Positions 32,869-42,460 of a DNA stretch of 64,000 nt are shown piece after piece. The stretch covers positions 7,451,449 to 7,515,448 of the forward strand of contig CM075743.1 of NCBI GenBank assembly GCA_037974335.1, in the 5' to 3' direction. The stretch's first letter is position 1. Every line of letters begins with the position of its first letter. Under the pieces are notes generated by a model. That model was not told the origin of the DNA, ran no database searches, and saw nothing but the letters and a program-made list of their open reading frames with translations. Both the position numbers and the translations under genes were made by a program. The DNA is from Prionace glauca. Lineage: Eukaryota > Chordata > Chondrichthyes > Carcharhiniformes > Carcharhinidae.

Positions 32869-33449
32869 CAGAATTTGCTGCTGCAGCCAAGATTGGAACC
32901 AATTGAACTAAAAGGAGCCAAATCTGACATGAAAAGAATAAATTGGGAAGAAGAAGGGAAAGTGCAGCAGCTGAAAGTGTTTCTTTGAAATGAAAAGCCT
33001 CGAGCAGCATGTTTTGTGCGTTTGTTACCACTAGAGGGTGGAGTGGCTCGATTCAATGTGAACTCATTTGTGGAAGTGGAGGATTTAACTCAGCAAAGGT
33101 TACCAGCCCCAACAACAGAGCAGCTTCAAGCAATAACTAACCCAATGGGACACACTGTGAGGAAATGGGCACAACACACTGAGCAACTGGAAATGCTGGC
33201 TGAGGAGCTTGGCCTCAACTGGAACAGGCAGAAGACACAAACCCAACACGGACCAGGTGATCCTCGGCAAGATTAAGCTGGAGGAGCAGAGGCAAGAGTT
33301 TGAGGCAGGGAAGGAAAAGGGGGATTCCAGGAAAGAGAGTTGGAGTGATCTTTCCCGCTGGAGAAGCTTGAGGATGAATTAAAAGCACCAAATGATAGGG
33401 AACTAAAGCAGATTGAAGCAGCAAAGGAGAAATTGTCTTCACCCCATGG
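32869..33449 (+). other. unrecognised region, possible decayed coding sequence
   Basis: A plus-strand frame from about 33016 to 33276 reads EVEDLTQQRLPAPT, QLQAITNPMGHTVRKW and EMLAEELGLNW, rich in Glu/Gln, followed by Lys/Glu-rich DNA to 33440. It looks coil-like but I cannot name a family and see no convincing splice sites. It may be an old mobile-element remnant. Confidence 0.25.
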
Positions 33450-33872
33450 GGACATCACTTGATTGGCACCATATCCTCAACCATCCACTCCTCTCACCCT
33501 CGACGCTCAGTAGCAGCAGTGTGTAACATCTACACAATACACTGCAGCAATTCACCAAAGATCCTTAGACAGCACCTTCCAAACCCACAACCACTTCCAG
33601 CTAGAAGGACAAGGGCAGCAGATACATGGGAACACCACCACCTGCAAGTTCCCCTCCAAGCCGCTCACCCATCCTGACTTGGGAATATCTCGCTGTTCCT
33701 TCACAGTCACTGGGTCAAAATCCTGGAATTCACTTCCCAATGGCATTGTGGGTCAACCCAGTGCAGCGTTTCAAGAAGGCAGCTCACCACCACCCTGGCA
33801 AGGGCAACTAGGGATGGGCAATAAATACTGGCCAGCCAGCTACCCCCGTGTCCCACGAATGAATAAAAACTG
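33450..33872 (+). mobile_element. LINE R 3' end (unassigned non-LTR family)
   Basis: Shows the ORF C-terminal pattern CSFTVTGSKSWNSLPNG, then a 3'UTR with GGGATGGGCAATAAATACTG and the end GAATGAATAAAA. The same family gives the pieces in each V unit and at 39.2, 42.3, 44.0, 49.2 and 59.8 kb. Confidence 0.7.
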
Positions 33873-35059
33873 GAAGATCCCACAAGCAGCCAATGGCAGA
33901 CCACCTCCATCGCCAGAAATATTCCACTTACTTGTTGCGCGATGTTGGGCAATTAATTATTTTGAAATCCTTGTGAGACATTTGAGTTCCCCTCCTGCAT
34001 GTTGTCCTCAGTGGGTTATGAATCTGCATTGTTGGGTTGAGTGAGATGAGAAGTTTGAACTTTGCCCTGTGATATTTCAGTGGGTAATTCTACACAGACT
34101 TTTATTTCCTCCGTGGTTTCCACAAGGTGCTGTTTGCCTTTGGGTAAAACATCTCCCCTTTTCCACTTACCTCAGGGAGGGATTTGCCCCCAATCTATTC
34201 CCTGGGACATTACTGCCCTCAGGCGTCAGCCAGGATTTTGCTGAACCCTCTGTGGGGCTATAACCGGGTGAGGCGTCTCCATCAATGTGTGTCTGCCCCC
34301 TTGGGAATTCTCTTGGGAACCTTCGAGAACTTTCCAGGGAACACTTTTACCAACACTGTATGATTTGTTTTGCTTTCAGTTTGCATCTCTGAAACCTTTG
34401 GGATGAATCGGGGGTGATTCTCCCCAAAAATATCCAAGTGTTGAATTCATGTTAAAACTGGAGCGAATCCGGCTGGATTTTTCAGCGGGAGTTTCCAAAT
34501 GAATCTCCCACGTTGTGCATTGCAGAGTGCAGTAGCGTGAATCACCCTAAAGGTCAGTGAGCTGTGCATATTGCCATTGGAGAGGACAGCAGCGTAGTGC
34601 TGAGCGAGTCACTGCGCATACGCTGATCGTTCAGAGCAGAGATTGATGCATGTGCAATAATCCTGCACTGCTGGCCTCCCGATGTCTGACTAGCCCCGCA
34701 ACTCCCACACCGCCAACTGTGTGAGCACCCCATCCCCAAGCGAGGCTCGATTGCTGGCCCCCCCCACAACATGCTCGGACCAGACTCGAACCACTTCCCC
34801 CCACCCCCACTCAGCCCTGGCTGTCCCTATCTCCCAATTGGTTCTGGTTCCCCCCCCCCATCCCCGCAGCCCCGACTTCCCCCCCCGCCGTTCTAACCCC
34901 CTCCCTGCAGTCCTGACTGACACAGCCGGCTGCCCCCTCCCACCTTGATGGTCAGCACCGATTGCTGGCCTCCCTCCCTCGATCACTCACCTGAATAATA
35001 GGGAGTGAGATTGCTTGATTTTGGGTTCAGACGTAGCTCGGCGCAACATCGAGGGCCGA
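33873..35059. other. unique intergenic DNA with a C-rich tract
   Basis: 34720-34950 is C-rich low-complexity DNA. I see no supportable exon on either strand. Confidence 0.4.
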
Positions 35060-35405
35060 AGTGGCACAGTGGTTGGCACAGAGGTAGCACAGTGGTTAGC
35101 ACTGCTGCTTCACAGCTCCAGGGTCCTGGGTTCGATTCCCGGCTCGGGTCACTGCCTGTGTGGAGTTTGCACATTCTCCTCGTGTCTGCGTGGGTTTTCT
35201 CCGGGTGCTCCGGTTTCCTCCCACAGTCCAAAGATGTGCGGGTTAGGTTCATTGGCTATGCTAAAATTGCCCCTTAGTGTCCTGGGATGTGTAGGTTAGA
35301 GGGATTAGCAGGTAAAATGTGTGGGGATAGGGTCTGGGTGGGATTGTGTTCGGTGCGGACTCGATGGGCCGAAGGGCCTGTTTCTGCACTGTAGGGTTCT
35401 ATGGA
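35060..35405 (+). mobile_element. full-length SINE (type 1 tail) with a doubled head start
   Basis: GTGGCACAGTGGTTGGCACA is followed at once by GGTAGCACAGTGGTTAGCAC, so the A-box region is present twice. B box GGTTCGATTCC near 35129, core, and a type 1 tail ending CACTGTAGGGTTCTATG. Confidence 0.85.
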
Positions 35406-36337
35406 AGGGCCTGTACTGTGCTGTACTGTTCTATGTTCTGTCACTCAGCTCAAAGTACAGAGTGGCCACGGAACCCCCCCGCACTCACAGATTGCACCCC
35501 TCATTCACCCTGAAATCCTACTCATCAGCCCCACCCCCTCAAATTGGCCCCTCCCCTTGGCCGTGCCCTATGATCAGTGGGCAGTGCCAAAATGTCCCTT
35601 GGGCATTGGCACTTTAGCCCTTGGGCAGTGTCGGGGCCAGTTTTGCATTGCCAAGTTGGCAATACCCAGGGGGCACCCCCTCGCAGTACCCAACCCCATG
35701 GAACGTCTCGATGGCCCCTCATTTCTCGCCTCACCTCGAGTGGGAGTCTGTGCCAAACCCTGCTGGATTGAAATACTCCTGTCAGGGGAGGGAGAGGCTG
35801 ATTTAAAACACGTTCAAATGAAGGTCGGCAGACATTTTGCAACTGCACCAATTTCCGGGGCGGAGCTGACTGCATCAAAATTCCGGCTATGGGAGATGTG
35901 CAGCGGTCGTGAGGCCCGGTGAGGAGGCCCAGAAGCTGCCCCTGCTCGAGTCTCCTGGTCACAGCACGACAAAAGCAGCAGAGCAGGGCTGGGAGAATCG
36001 TTCCCGTGATGTTTGAAGGACAATGATATCCTTTCACGAAGCTTGGAATACAAAAGGAATCATTTTCCCCTTTGTGTGAAAAGCTCTCACGGGTATTCTG
36101 GTCCTCACTGTTACAGTTGAGCTGATGGCCTACAGACACCATGCAGCCCACAGCACCCCCTGTTGGTTTCTTGCCATGCTAAAAACATCCTTCAATGTGC
36201 CCAGGCTTCTGAAACTGAAAACACTCAGGGCAGGCTGAAACCATCCAGAACGACATTCCTGGATTGAATAAGTTTTTTCAGAAACAAAAGGCTGTAATGG
36301 TCTCAAGGCCCGGAAGGAGATGGCTGCAGACACAGGG
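35406..36337. other. unique intergenic DNA
   Basis: 35406-35440 carries a LINE-like end (AAGGGCCTGTACTGTGCTG, TGTTCTATGTTCTG). The rest has no recognised feature. Confidence 0.4.
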
Positions 36338-36600
36338 AGGCACGGTGGCACAGTGGTTAGCACTGCTGTCTCACAATGCCCGGTGCCCGGGTTCAATTCC
36401 CAGCTTGGGTCACTGCCTGCGTAGAATTTGTACATTCTCCCTGTGTCTGCGTGGGGTTTCTCCGAGTGCTCTGGTTTCTTCCCAGTTTCCAATGATACAC
36501 AGGCCAGGTAGATTGGCCAAGCTTATTTGCCCCTTAGTTTCAGGGAGTTAGCCGGGTAAATAAGTGGGTGTTATAGGGATAGGGCCTGGGTGATGTAGGA
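36338..36600 (+). mobile_element. SINE (type 1 family), tail truncated
   Basis: Head AGGCACGGTGGCACAGTGG, B box GGTTCAATTCC near 36390, core with TCCGAGTGCTCTGGTTTC, ending at GGGCCTGGGTGATGTAGG. Confidence 0.85.
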
Positions 36601-36770
36601 GGGAAATAAAGCGAGTTGAGCCTTGGAGACTGAGTTGAACTTTGAGGAAAGTTTATATTTCACATGCGTGAGAGAGAGCTGGACTCCAGCCTGAAATCTC
36701 AGGTTTCCTGGGAGTCATTCTCTGCCCCTGATCGATTGGTACAAGTTAACATATCTTTAGTCACAAAGGT
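36601..36770. other. short unique stretch
   Basis: Nothing recognised. Confidence 0.4.
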
Positions 36771-36860
36771 TTTTGAGGGGATTTCCACAGTCGCTTCGTT
36801 GCATTGTTAGTGTAAGCCTACTTGCGACACTAATAAATAAACTTTAAAATTTATCCATTT
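36771..36860 (+). mobile_element. SINE tail fragment (type 2)
   Basis: Only the 3' tail: CCACAGTCGCTTCGTTGCAT, then TAAGCCTACTTGCGACAC and TAATAAATAAACTTTAAA. Confidence 0.75.
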
Positions 36861-37590
36861 GTGACCATGGCAAAAAACAACTTGACTCCTTAAAATAAAA
36901 ATATCAAGAAAGTTTATCTATTTTTTATTATAATAAAAGGAGTTTGCACACAATTTCTGGAGGCGGTACAAAGCATTTCAGAATGTTATAAAGTATAAAA
37001 AAATGCAATGTTGCAAAGTAACTTTGGAAAGCAAGTGGGAACATTCTGGACATTCCTGTAGGAATGAGTCAATCTTCGAATCCACTCTGATCTATTTATG
37101 TTCTGTGGTTGAGGTTTCCACATAACCCGTCATTTGCTCACCTGGGGAACTGAAGGAGAAATTAATTTAAGCAGCTGGACTGTCGGAAATGGATGAAGTG
37201 AAATACTTTGAGAGACTCTGGCAAAAAAAAATAGGTGAAAGAATGGTTAGATATATCCTCACACAAGTACTGAAGTGTGTTTGCCCGATCCTCAAACAGT
37301 GATATTGTTCAAATTTCCTGAGGTAGGGGGAACTTTCTATTTTGCCTGTGGTGCCCATAGCCCTGGAGCCCATCTTGGGTTCCAGGTTCTACAATGCAAT
37401 ACACTGGGTGGGATTTTCCTGCTACACTGGCACCAAGACTGGAAAATCCCATCTGGAGCCAATGGCCCTTTTCATGGTCTGCCCCCATCGGCTACGTTCC
37501 CACGGCAGCCGGAACGGGAAAGTTCCGCCAACTGTTTCTGATCCAGGAACACAGCTGGTGTTCTGTTACCCACGTTCCAGGCCATTGAGG
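36861..37590. other. unique intergenic DNA
   Basis: AT-rich left half (36880-37050). No supportable exon. Confidence 0.4.
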
Positions 37591-37955
37591 CATCTTGGAT
37601 TCTTAAGGGGCTTGGACAGGGTAAGTGCTGAGGGAATGTTTCCCATCGTGGGAGAATCTGGGACCCGGGGGCATGGTCTCAGAATCAAGGGACACCAATT
37701 TAAGACTGGGATGAGGAGGAATTTCTTCTCTCAGAGGGTTGTGAGTCTTTGGAGCTCCTTGCCACAAAGGGGCAGAGGCCTTGTGTATATTTAATAGTGA
37801 GATAGACAGATTTTTGATCAGTAAAGGAATCAAGGGTTACGGGAAAGGGCAGGAAAGTGGACGTGAGGAATGTTGGGATCAGCCATGATCCTTTTGAATA
37901 TTGAAGCAGCTGGAGGAGCCGAACAGCTTTCTCCTGTTCCTGTTTCTTATGGTGT
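37591..37955 (+). mobile_element. CR1-like LINE 3' fragment
   Basis: Weathered ORF2 end: TRGHGLRIKGHQFKTGMRRN, FFSQRVVSLWSSLPQ, then a 3'UTR with GATCAGCCATGATCC and an end TTCCTGTTTCTTATGG. Several frame breaks. Confidence 0.75.
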
Positions 37956-38312
37956 TCTGGTCACCTTTGTACACAAGCAGGCATTTTAAATAAACACTGA
38001 ATGAAGCTGAGTGCTTTGTATCCACTGTCTCCTTGGTATTTTCCCATCTTGGACTCCCATGTGTAAATGAAAAACTGCAGATGAAGTGACATTTTATTCT
38101 TTCTATTAACAAACATAACATTCACTCCAGCAGTTCTTGTTCTAACACTGGCCTGGTAATAATGGTTCATTTGGTTAGATTTCTTGAGGAGGAGTCATTT
38201 CCTTGTGGATTTTTTTTGCTGCGCCTTTTCAGCAGCTTTCAAAGTGCCTCAGCTTTTAGGTTGAAGTTAATTATCTCTAAATATTAGAGGAAACAGGTTG
38301 AAAATATTATAC
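37956..38312. other. downstream of the gene B transmembrane exon
   Basis: If gene B is read correctly, its cytoplasmic exons should lie below 38313. I see no convincing one here: the minus-strand frame near 37961-38170 has no clear ITIM or splice pair. Confidence 0.35.
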
Positions 38313-38419
38313 CTGGGTCTTCTGCAAAATGTGCATAGCATGTGACTGAAACAGTGCAAGTAACCAGAGCACTAAAGAACAGCCAGCGGAATATCATCCA
38401 TACCTCCAACAGAACGTCT
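38313..38419 (-). CDS. probable transmembrane exon (gene B)
   Basis: A 107-base exon (1+35 codons+1) with a strong acceptor (TCCTTGTTTTGTCAG) and donor (CCCAG|GTATAA). It encodes DVLLEVWMIFRWLFFSALV followed by TCTVSVTCYAHFAEDP, about 24 hydrophobic residues with an arginine four residues in. Entry and exit phases equal those of the gene A transmembrane exon at 61972-62075, which supports a shared architecture. Arginine near the outer end of the helix is typical of receptors pairing with FcR-gamma-type adaptors, so an activating role is possible. The alternative is a leader exon starting at its internal ATG, but no V exon lies close downstream. A stalk exon linking it to the V exon is needed to satisfy phase and was not found. 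Confidence 0.5.
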
Positions 38420-38489
38420 CTGACAAAACAAGGAGATATAATTAATACAAGGTAACTTATCCCAGGGTTTGTGTGATAATCTTGTGTGA

Positions 38490-38835
38490 TAAGCACTGTG
38501 ATACAGTGGTTTGTACTGCTGCCGCAGAGTCCCGAGGATCCGGGTTCAATTCCTGGCTTGGATCACTGTCTGTGCGGAGTCTGCATGTTCTTCCGTGCCT
38601 GCGTGGGCTTCCACAGGGTTCTCCGGTTCCTTCCCACAGCCCAAAGATACGCAGTTTATGTGGATTGGCCATGCTATAATTGCCCCTGAGTACCCAACGA
38701 TGAGCAGGTTAGGCGGATTGCCCATGGTAGATGAGTGGGTTTATGGGGATGGGGCAGAGGTGAGGGCCTGGCAGAGAGTCGGTGCTGATTTGATGGGCCG
38801 AATGGACTCTTCTACATTGCAGGGTTTCTATGACC
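38490..38835 (+). mobile_element. SINE (type 1 tail), diverged
   Basis: Head TGATACAGTGGTTTGTACTG, B box GGTTCAATTCC near 38543, core CACAGGGTTCTCCGGTTCC, tail GATGGGCCGAATGGACTC and GGGTTTCTATG. Confidence 0.85.
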
Positions 38836-39179
38836 ATATTCAACCTCCCAAAATGTGTGCAACACCATATTGAAAGCACAGACAGTTTGTACAAGCTGTG
38901 GGCTGATTTTCAACGTGTAATCACATTAAGGAGTTATTGGGCTGTGTGTGCACAGGGAAAATATCTCCAACAGATTGAACCATCTTGAGGAGTTCATTTA
39001 CTTATTCCTGAGCTGAGAGCTGAGCTTTGTTCTGGTGAGATTACATCTCACTGTTGAGGATACATTGCAGCAACTTTCTATGGTTTCTTCAACATGACCT
39101 TCCAAACGTGTGACCATCTCCATTTAGCGAGACAAGGGCAGCAGGCATGACAGCGGCATCTGTAATTCCCCTTTTAACC
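38836..39179. other. unique stretch
   Basis: No supportable feature. Confidence 0.4.
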
Positions 39180-39382
39180 CCCACACTAACTTGAATTGGA
39201 AGTGTATCACAGGTTTCTCACCTTTTCGGGGTCAGAACCCTCTCCACTGAATAACATTGTGGGTGCACTGACACTACATGGGGTTGAAAGTTGGCAACTT
39301 ACCAACTCTTTCTCAAGGGCAATTAGGGATGGGGAATAAATGCAGGCTCTGTCAGCAGCGCCCACATCCCCTGAATGAGTGA
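39180..39382 (+). mobile_element. LINE R 3'UTR fragment
   Basis: Contains TCTCAAGGGCAATTAGGGAT, GGGGAATAAATGCAGG and an end CCTGAATGAGTGAAAC, matching 33780-33872. Confidence 0.6.
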
Positions 39383-40644
39383 AACACCCGGCTGAGGTGA
39401 CGGGTGCTCCCTGGTGGAAGGAATCAGCAGAAAGTTGCAATGCAATCCTCACGTGTTATTGTACTGAATGGTTATTGCCAGGACATGCAAGAACGTTGCT
39501 CCCCGACTTCGATGTTGTGTGTCTCAAATGGGAAGACAATCAATGGAAGAATTATGAGGAAAAAGGTGACACAAGATTGCCACTACCTGGATTGTGGGAA
39601 TTTATAGATATTGCATTGTTCACCATGACTTGTGGGGAAAGCAGGATTATCTATCAACTGTGGCTTCAATCAGAATGGAGCAAAAAATTGTTATTTATAA
39701 GGTGCAAATTCCAATCTTACCTTGAGGCATTGTGGGAAACTTCTGATTTTCCTATTGTAGCAAATAAACATGAATGAATAATTCAATGAAGAACTGATAA
39801 CCACCACAATTCTCTTCAGTAGACAGTACTTATAGAAAGTGAGCCTGGGTGTGGTGAGTGGGGGAATGGCAGGTTGGTGATGGGGAGGCAGGGGTTTAAT
39901 TCATTCTGAAGACTGGCTGGTTAAGTTTCCTCATGTCAAATACAGGATAAAAAACAAAAATACAATGTATTTTTATCTTGAGTGGTTACTATTAGTATCA
40001 GTGAAAGTTTTGAAACTCTTTACCCAGAGTCTTGTTAGAAGGTGGAACTTGTTCAATGTGGAATTGGGTTCAATAGCTCAAATCCAGTCCTGCTGGATTT
40101 TAGGCCTTGCTGGAATGCGGTTGCATGGTTCAGGCCACAGGTGGTCCATGCCTGTCTGGGTCGGCTGTTGTACGGGTCACTTAGAGCGGTGGAGACAGTG
40201 GAATATGAAGCAATGAAGCCAACAACTGGTCTTGAGCTACATGATGGTTAACAGAGTGCCTGGCTGAATTGTCCAGGTAAATTTAAAAAATACTTACTCA
40301 GTTAAGATTGGTGCATAGAACATCTTGAAAATATCTAATTTATGGACATTGCTGGTTTTATTATTGGTGAATCTGAAGGAATACTCTTGCTCCCATTTCC
40401 TATGTTTCTGTGTTTACCTGTACCATAAAGTGCAGTTGTGGCAAATATCGCAGATCCTCTTAGGGGTAAATCGAGAGAAACTTACTGAGGGGGAAAAGAA
40501 TAGAAGGGGATATGCAGCATGATTGAGATGAGAGAGGGTGATGGGCTTGTGTAAAACATGAAGAACAGCATTGACCAATTGTTATTGTTTTGTGAGTTTT
40601 ATACAATACTGATTGAATTATAATAATTTGATATTGATCCTTAC
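39383..40644. other. presumed intron of gene B, unassigned
   Basis: Intron between the V exon and the transmembrane exon. A LINE-tail-like piece lies near 40370-40415 (GCTCCCATTTCCTATG). A donor-like GTAAGT on the minus strand near 40294 has no convincing exon in the needed phase. Frames at 39379-39777 on plus are not supported by any motif. Confidence 0.35.
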
Positions 40645-40971
40645 CTTCAGTAATTGTCAGCTTTTTAATGGCTACGATCTTTATGTCATTGGTATTCTCG
40701 GCTCCACACCAATAATCTCCTTCATCGTCTTTGTCTATGTTAGTCATGGTAACGGTAAAATCATGAGAATTATTAATAATGATTGAAACTTTCCCATGAT
40801 CCCGATTCTCTGTAAGTCCATCAGAGCTGGCAATAGTAATACATTTATTTACAGAGATTGCTTTACACAAGAATTTCTTGTACGGTCTCTCCCTCTCCGT
40901 GAACAGACATGGTACAGTGGTGGCATTTCCCACAACACCACTTATGTTTGATAGGATTGGGTCCCATCTAC
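40645..40971 (-). CDS. IgV exon, CD300/pIgR-like receptor (gene B)
   Basis: A 327-base exon with the same length and phase (1-1) as the gene C V exons. Acceptor TTTCTCATTTACCAACAG, donor GAAG|GTAAGG. It encodes GNATTVPCLFTERERPYKKF, then LCKAISVNKCI, a D-strand GKVSIIINN, an E-strand DFTVTMTNIDKDD and the F-strand EGDYWCGAE, ending LTITEG. The four cysteines (PCL, LCK, NKC, YWC) fit the CD300/pIgR double-disulphide pattern, and the PYKKFLCK run resembles the KYWCK-type motif. Sequons NAT, NNS make N-glycosylation likely. It is far more diverged from the gene C V exons than they are from each other. Its leader exon should lie above 41 kb and was not found. Confidence 0.85.
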
Positions 40972-41069
40972 CTGTTGGTAAATGAGAAAAAGAGTCATTA
41001 AAAGTTCAAAATGGTGAAAAACTGAACATTTTTCATTGCCCAAAACATGATACATTCACCAAACATTGA

Positions 41070-41425
41070 AAATATCATAGAATCCCTACTGTGCAGAAAG
41101 AGGCCATTTGGCCGATTGAGTCTGCACTGACTCCCCAGCAGAGCATCTTACCCAGCCCCAACCCCTCCCTATGCCTGTAACCCCTGCATTTGGCCCACTA
41201 ATCCCCATAATCCATACATCTTGGTATACCAAGAGGAAATTTGGCAGGGCAAATCCATCTAACCATCTTTGGAACGTGGGAGGAAACCGGAGCACTCGGA
41301 GGAAACCCACGCAGTCAGAGAGAGAACGTGCAAACTCCACACAGTCACCCGAACTGTAGAATTGAACAGGGAACTCGAATCCCTGGTGTTGTGAGGCAGC
41401 AACGCTAACCACTGTGCCATAGTGC
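41070..41425 (-). mobile_element. SINE (type 1 tail)
   Basis: Tail complement ATAGAATCCCTACTGTGCAG, CATTTGGCCGATTGAGTC, core complement GAGCACTCGGAGGAAACC, head complement GCTAACCACTGTGCCATAG. Confidence 0.85.
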
Positions 41426-41661
41426 TGCAAAAATGTTTTCTGTTTTTAAAGGACAAAAAGGATTATAGTCATAAACTGCAGTGTAATTGTTAAATGCTGC
41501 TGTCTTCAACTCTTGCTCATTCTGAAGTTTAATTTAAAATTTCAGAGGTGCCTGGGTCTAATTTTAATAAACCATTTCTATTTTCCATAGCTGCAGTGAA
41601 ATTTCTCAGCATGTCTGGGTGAATTTTCAAAGTTGATGGATGGTACCCAACTCCAGGCCTG
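41426..41661. other. short unique stretch
   Basis: No supportable feature. GGGTCTAATTTTAATAAACC near 41552 resembles a motif repeated at 41940 and 42280. Confidence 0.4.
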
Positions 41662-41830
41662 TTATAGAAACATAGAATCATCGAAGATAGGAGCAGGAGG
41701 AGGCCATTTGGCCCTTCGAGCCTGCGCCGCCATTCATCACGAACATCCATCTCAATAGATTGATTCTGCTTTCCCCCCATAACCTTTGATCCCATTCACC
41801 CCAACGGCTCCATCCAGCCACCTCCTGACT
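41662..41830 (-). mobile_element. CR1-like LINE 3' tail fragment
   Basis: AAGATAGGAGCAGGAGGAGG and CTTCGAGCCTGCGCCGCCAT are the complement of the common LINE 3' end; CCCCCATAACCTTTGATCCC follows. Confidence 0.7.
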
Positions 41831-42314
41831 ATATGGAGGAACTGGGTCTAGTTTTGGATGAACACTGAAAACTTGGAAGCAACGTGAGTTTATTACTTGA
41901 TGGTCAAACAGAGTTTTCGTTTTCATTGCAAGAACCATTGGGTCTGATTTTAACTCTGTGTAAGTGGAGGGGTTTGGATGAGTTAAGATCTCGTCCACCG
42001 AGTTCAAAGAGTCCCTTGTCATTTGCGATTGGAGTTTGGAGAAAAAGTCACTGGGAAACTGAAGAGTTTGAGAAATAGGCTGGCAATTTGTGTGTACACA
42101 TTTTGTGATATTGCCCAGGACCAACTGCACCCTCATTTGAGGCCAAAGCCATTAATGTTTGAAGCCAGAAGCAATTGTACCAAACACCGGGCCTGTTAGA
42201 CTGGAAAGAGGCCTGTATCGCAGTATAGTTTCGGGTGTACACTAAGCAATTTGTGTTTTTTAGTTTGCATTGATGAACCCATTGGAGCTGATTTTAACCC
42301 TGTGCAAGTGGATG
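41831..42314. repeat. region with a diverged direct repeat (about 55 bases, twice)
   Basis: 41915-41975 and 42255-42310 share GAACC-CATTGG, TGATTTTAAC, CTGTG-AAGTGGA in the same order, about 335 bases apart. The origin is unknown. Confidence 0.4.
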
Positions 42315-42460
42315 GATTTTTAAAAGGTCATTTATAGGATGTGGGTGTCGCTGGCTGGGCCAGCTTTTACTGCCCATCGCTAGTTGCCCTTCAGAAGGAG
42401 GTGGTGACCTGCCTCTTTGGTGTAGGTGCACCCCCCGTGCTGTACATCCAGCATTGGCGG
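42315..42460 (-). mobile_element. LINE R 3'UTR fragment
   Basis: TGTGGGTGTCGCTGGCTGGG, TTTACTGCCCATCGCTAGTT and GGAGGTGGTGACCTGCC are the reverse-oriented LINE R end. It is directly followed by the truncated 5' end of LINE B. Confidence 0.65.

Noticed and set aside
33016-33276. Plus-strand frame as a host gene
   Set aside because: No recognised domain, no splice support, and flanked by mobile DNA. Listed only as an unrecognised region.
34554-34986. Open frames in a C/G-rich stretch
   Set aside because: Caused by C-tract composition; no domain or splice sites.
38313-38419. Reading this exon as a signal peptide with its own ATG
   Set aside because: Possible, but it has a strong upstream acceptor, it has the phases of the gene A transmembrane exon, and no V exon lies within 16 kb downstream. 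Kept as a transmembrane exon with moderate confidence.
39290-39350. Strong donor-like GTTG|GTAAGTTG on the minus strand
   Set aside because: It lies inside the LINE R 3'UTR, whose other copies lack it.
39379-39777. 132-codon plus-strand frame
   Set aside because: No motif, low-complexity context and no conservation evidence; a chance frame is the simplest explanation.
40290-40375. Possible stalk exon of gene B ending at GTAAGT
   Set aside because: The only open frame enters in phase 2, not phase 1 as the V exon requires, and the upstream acceptor lies in what looks like a LINE tail.
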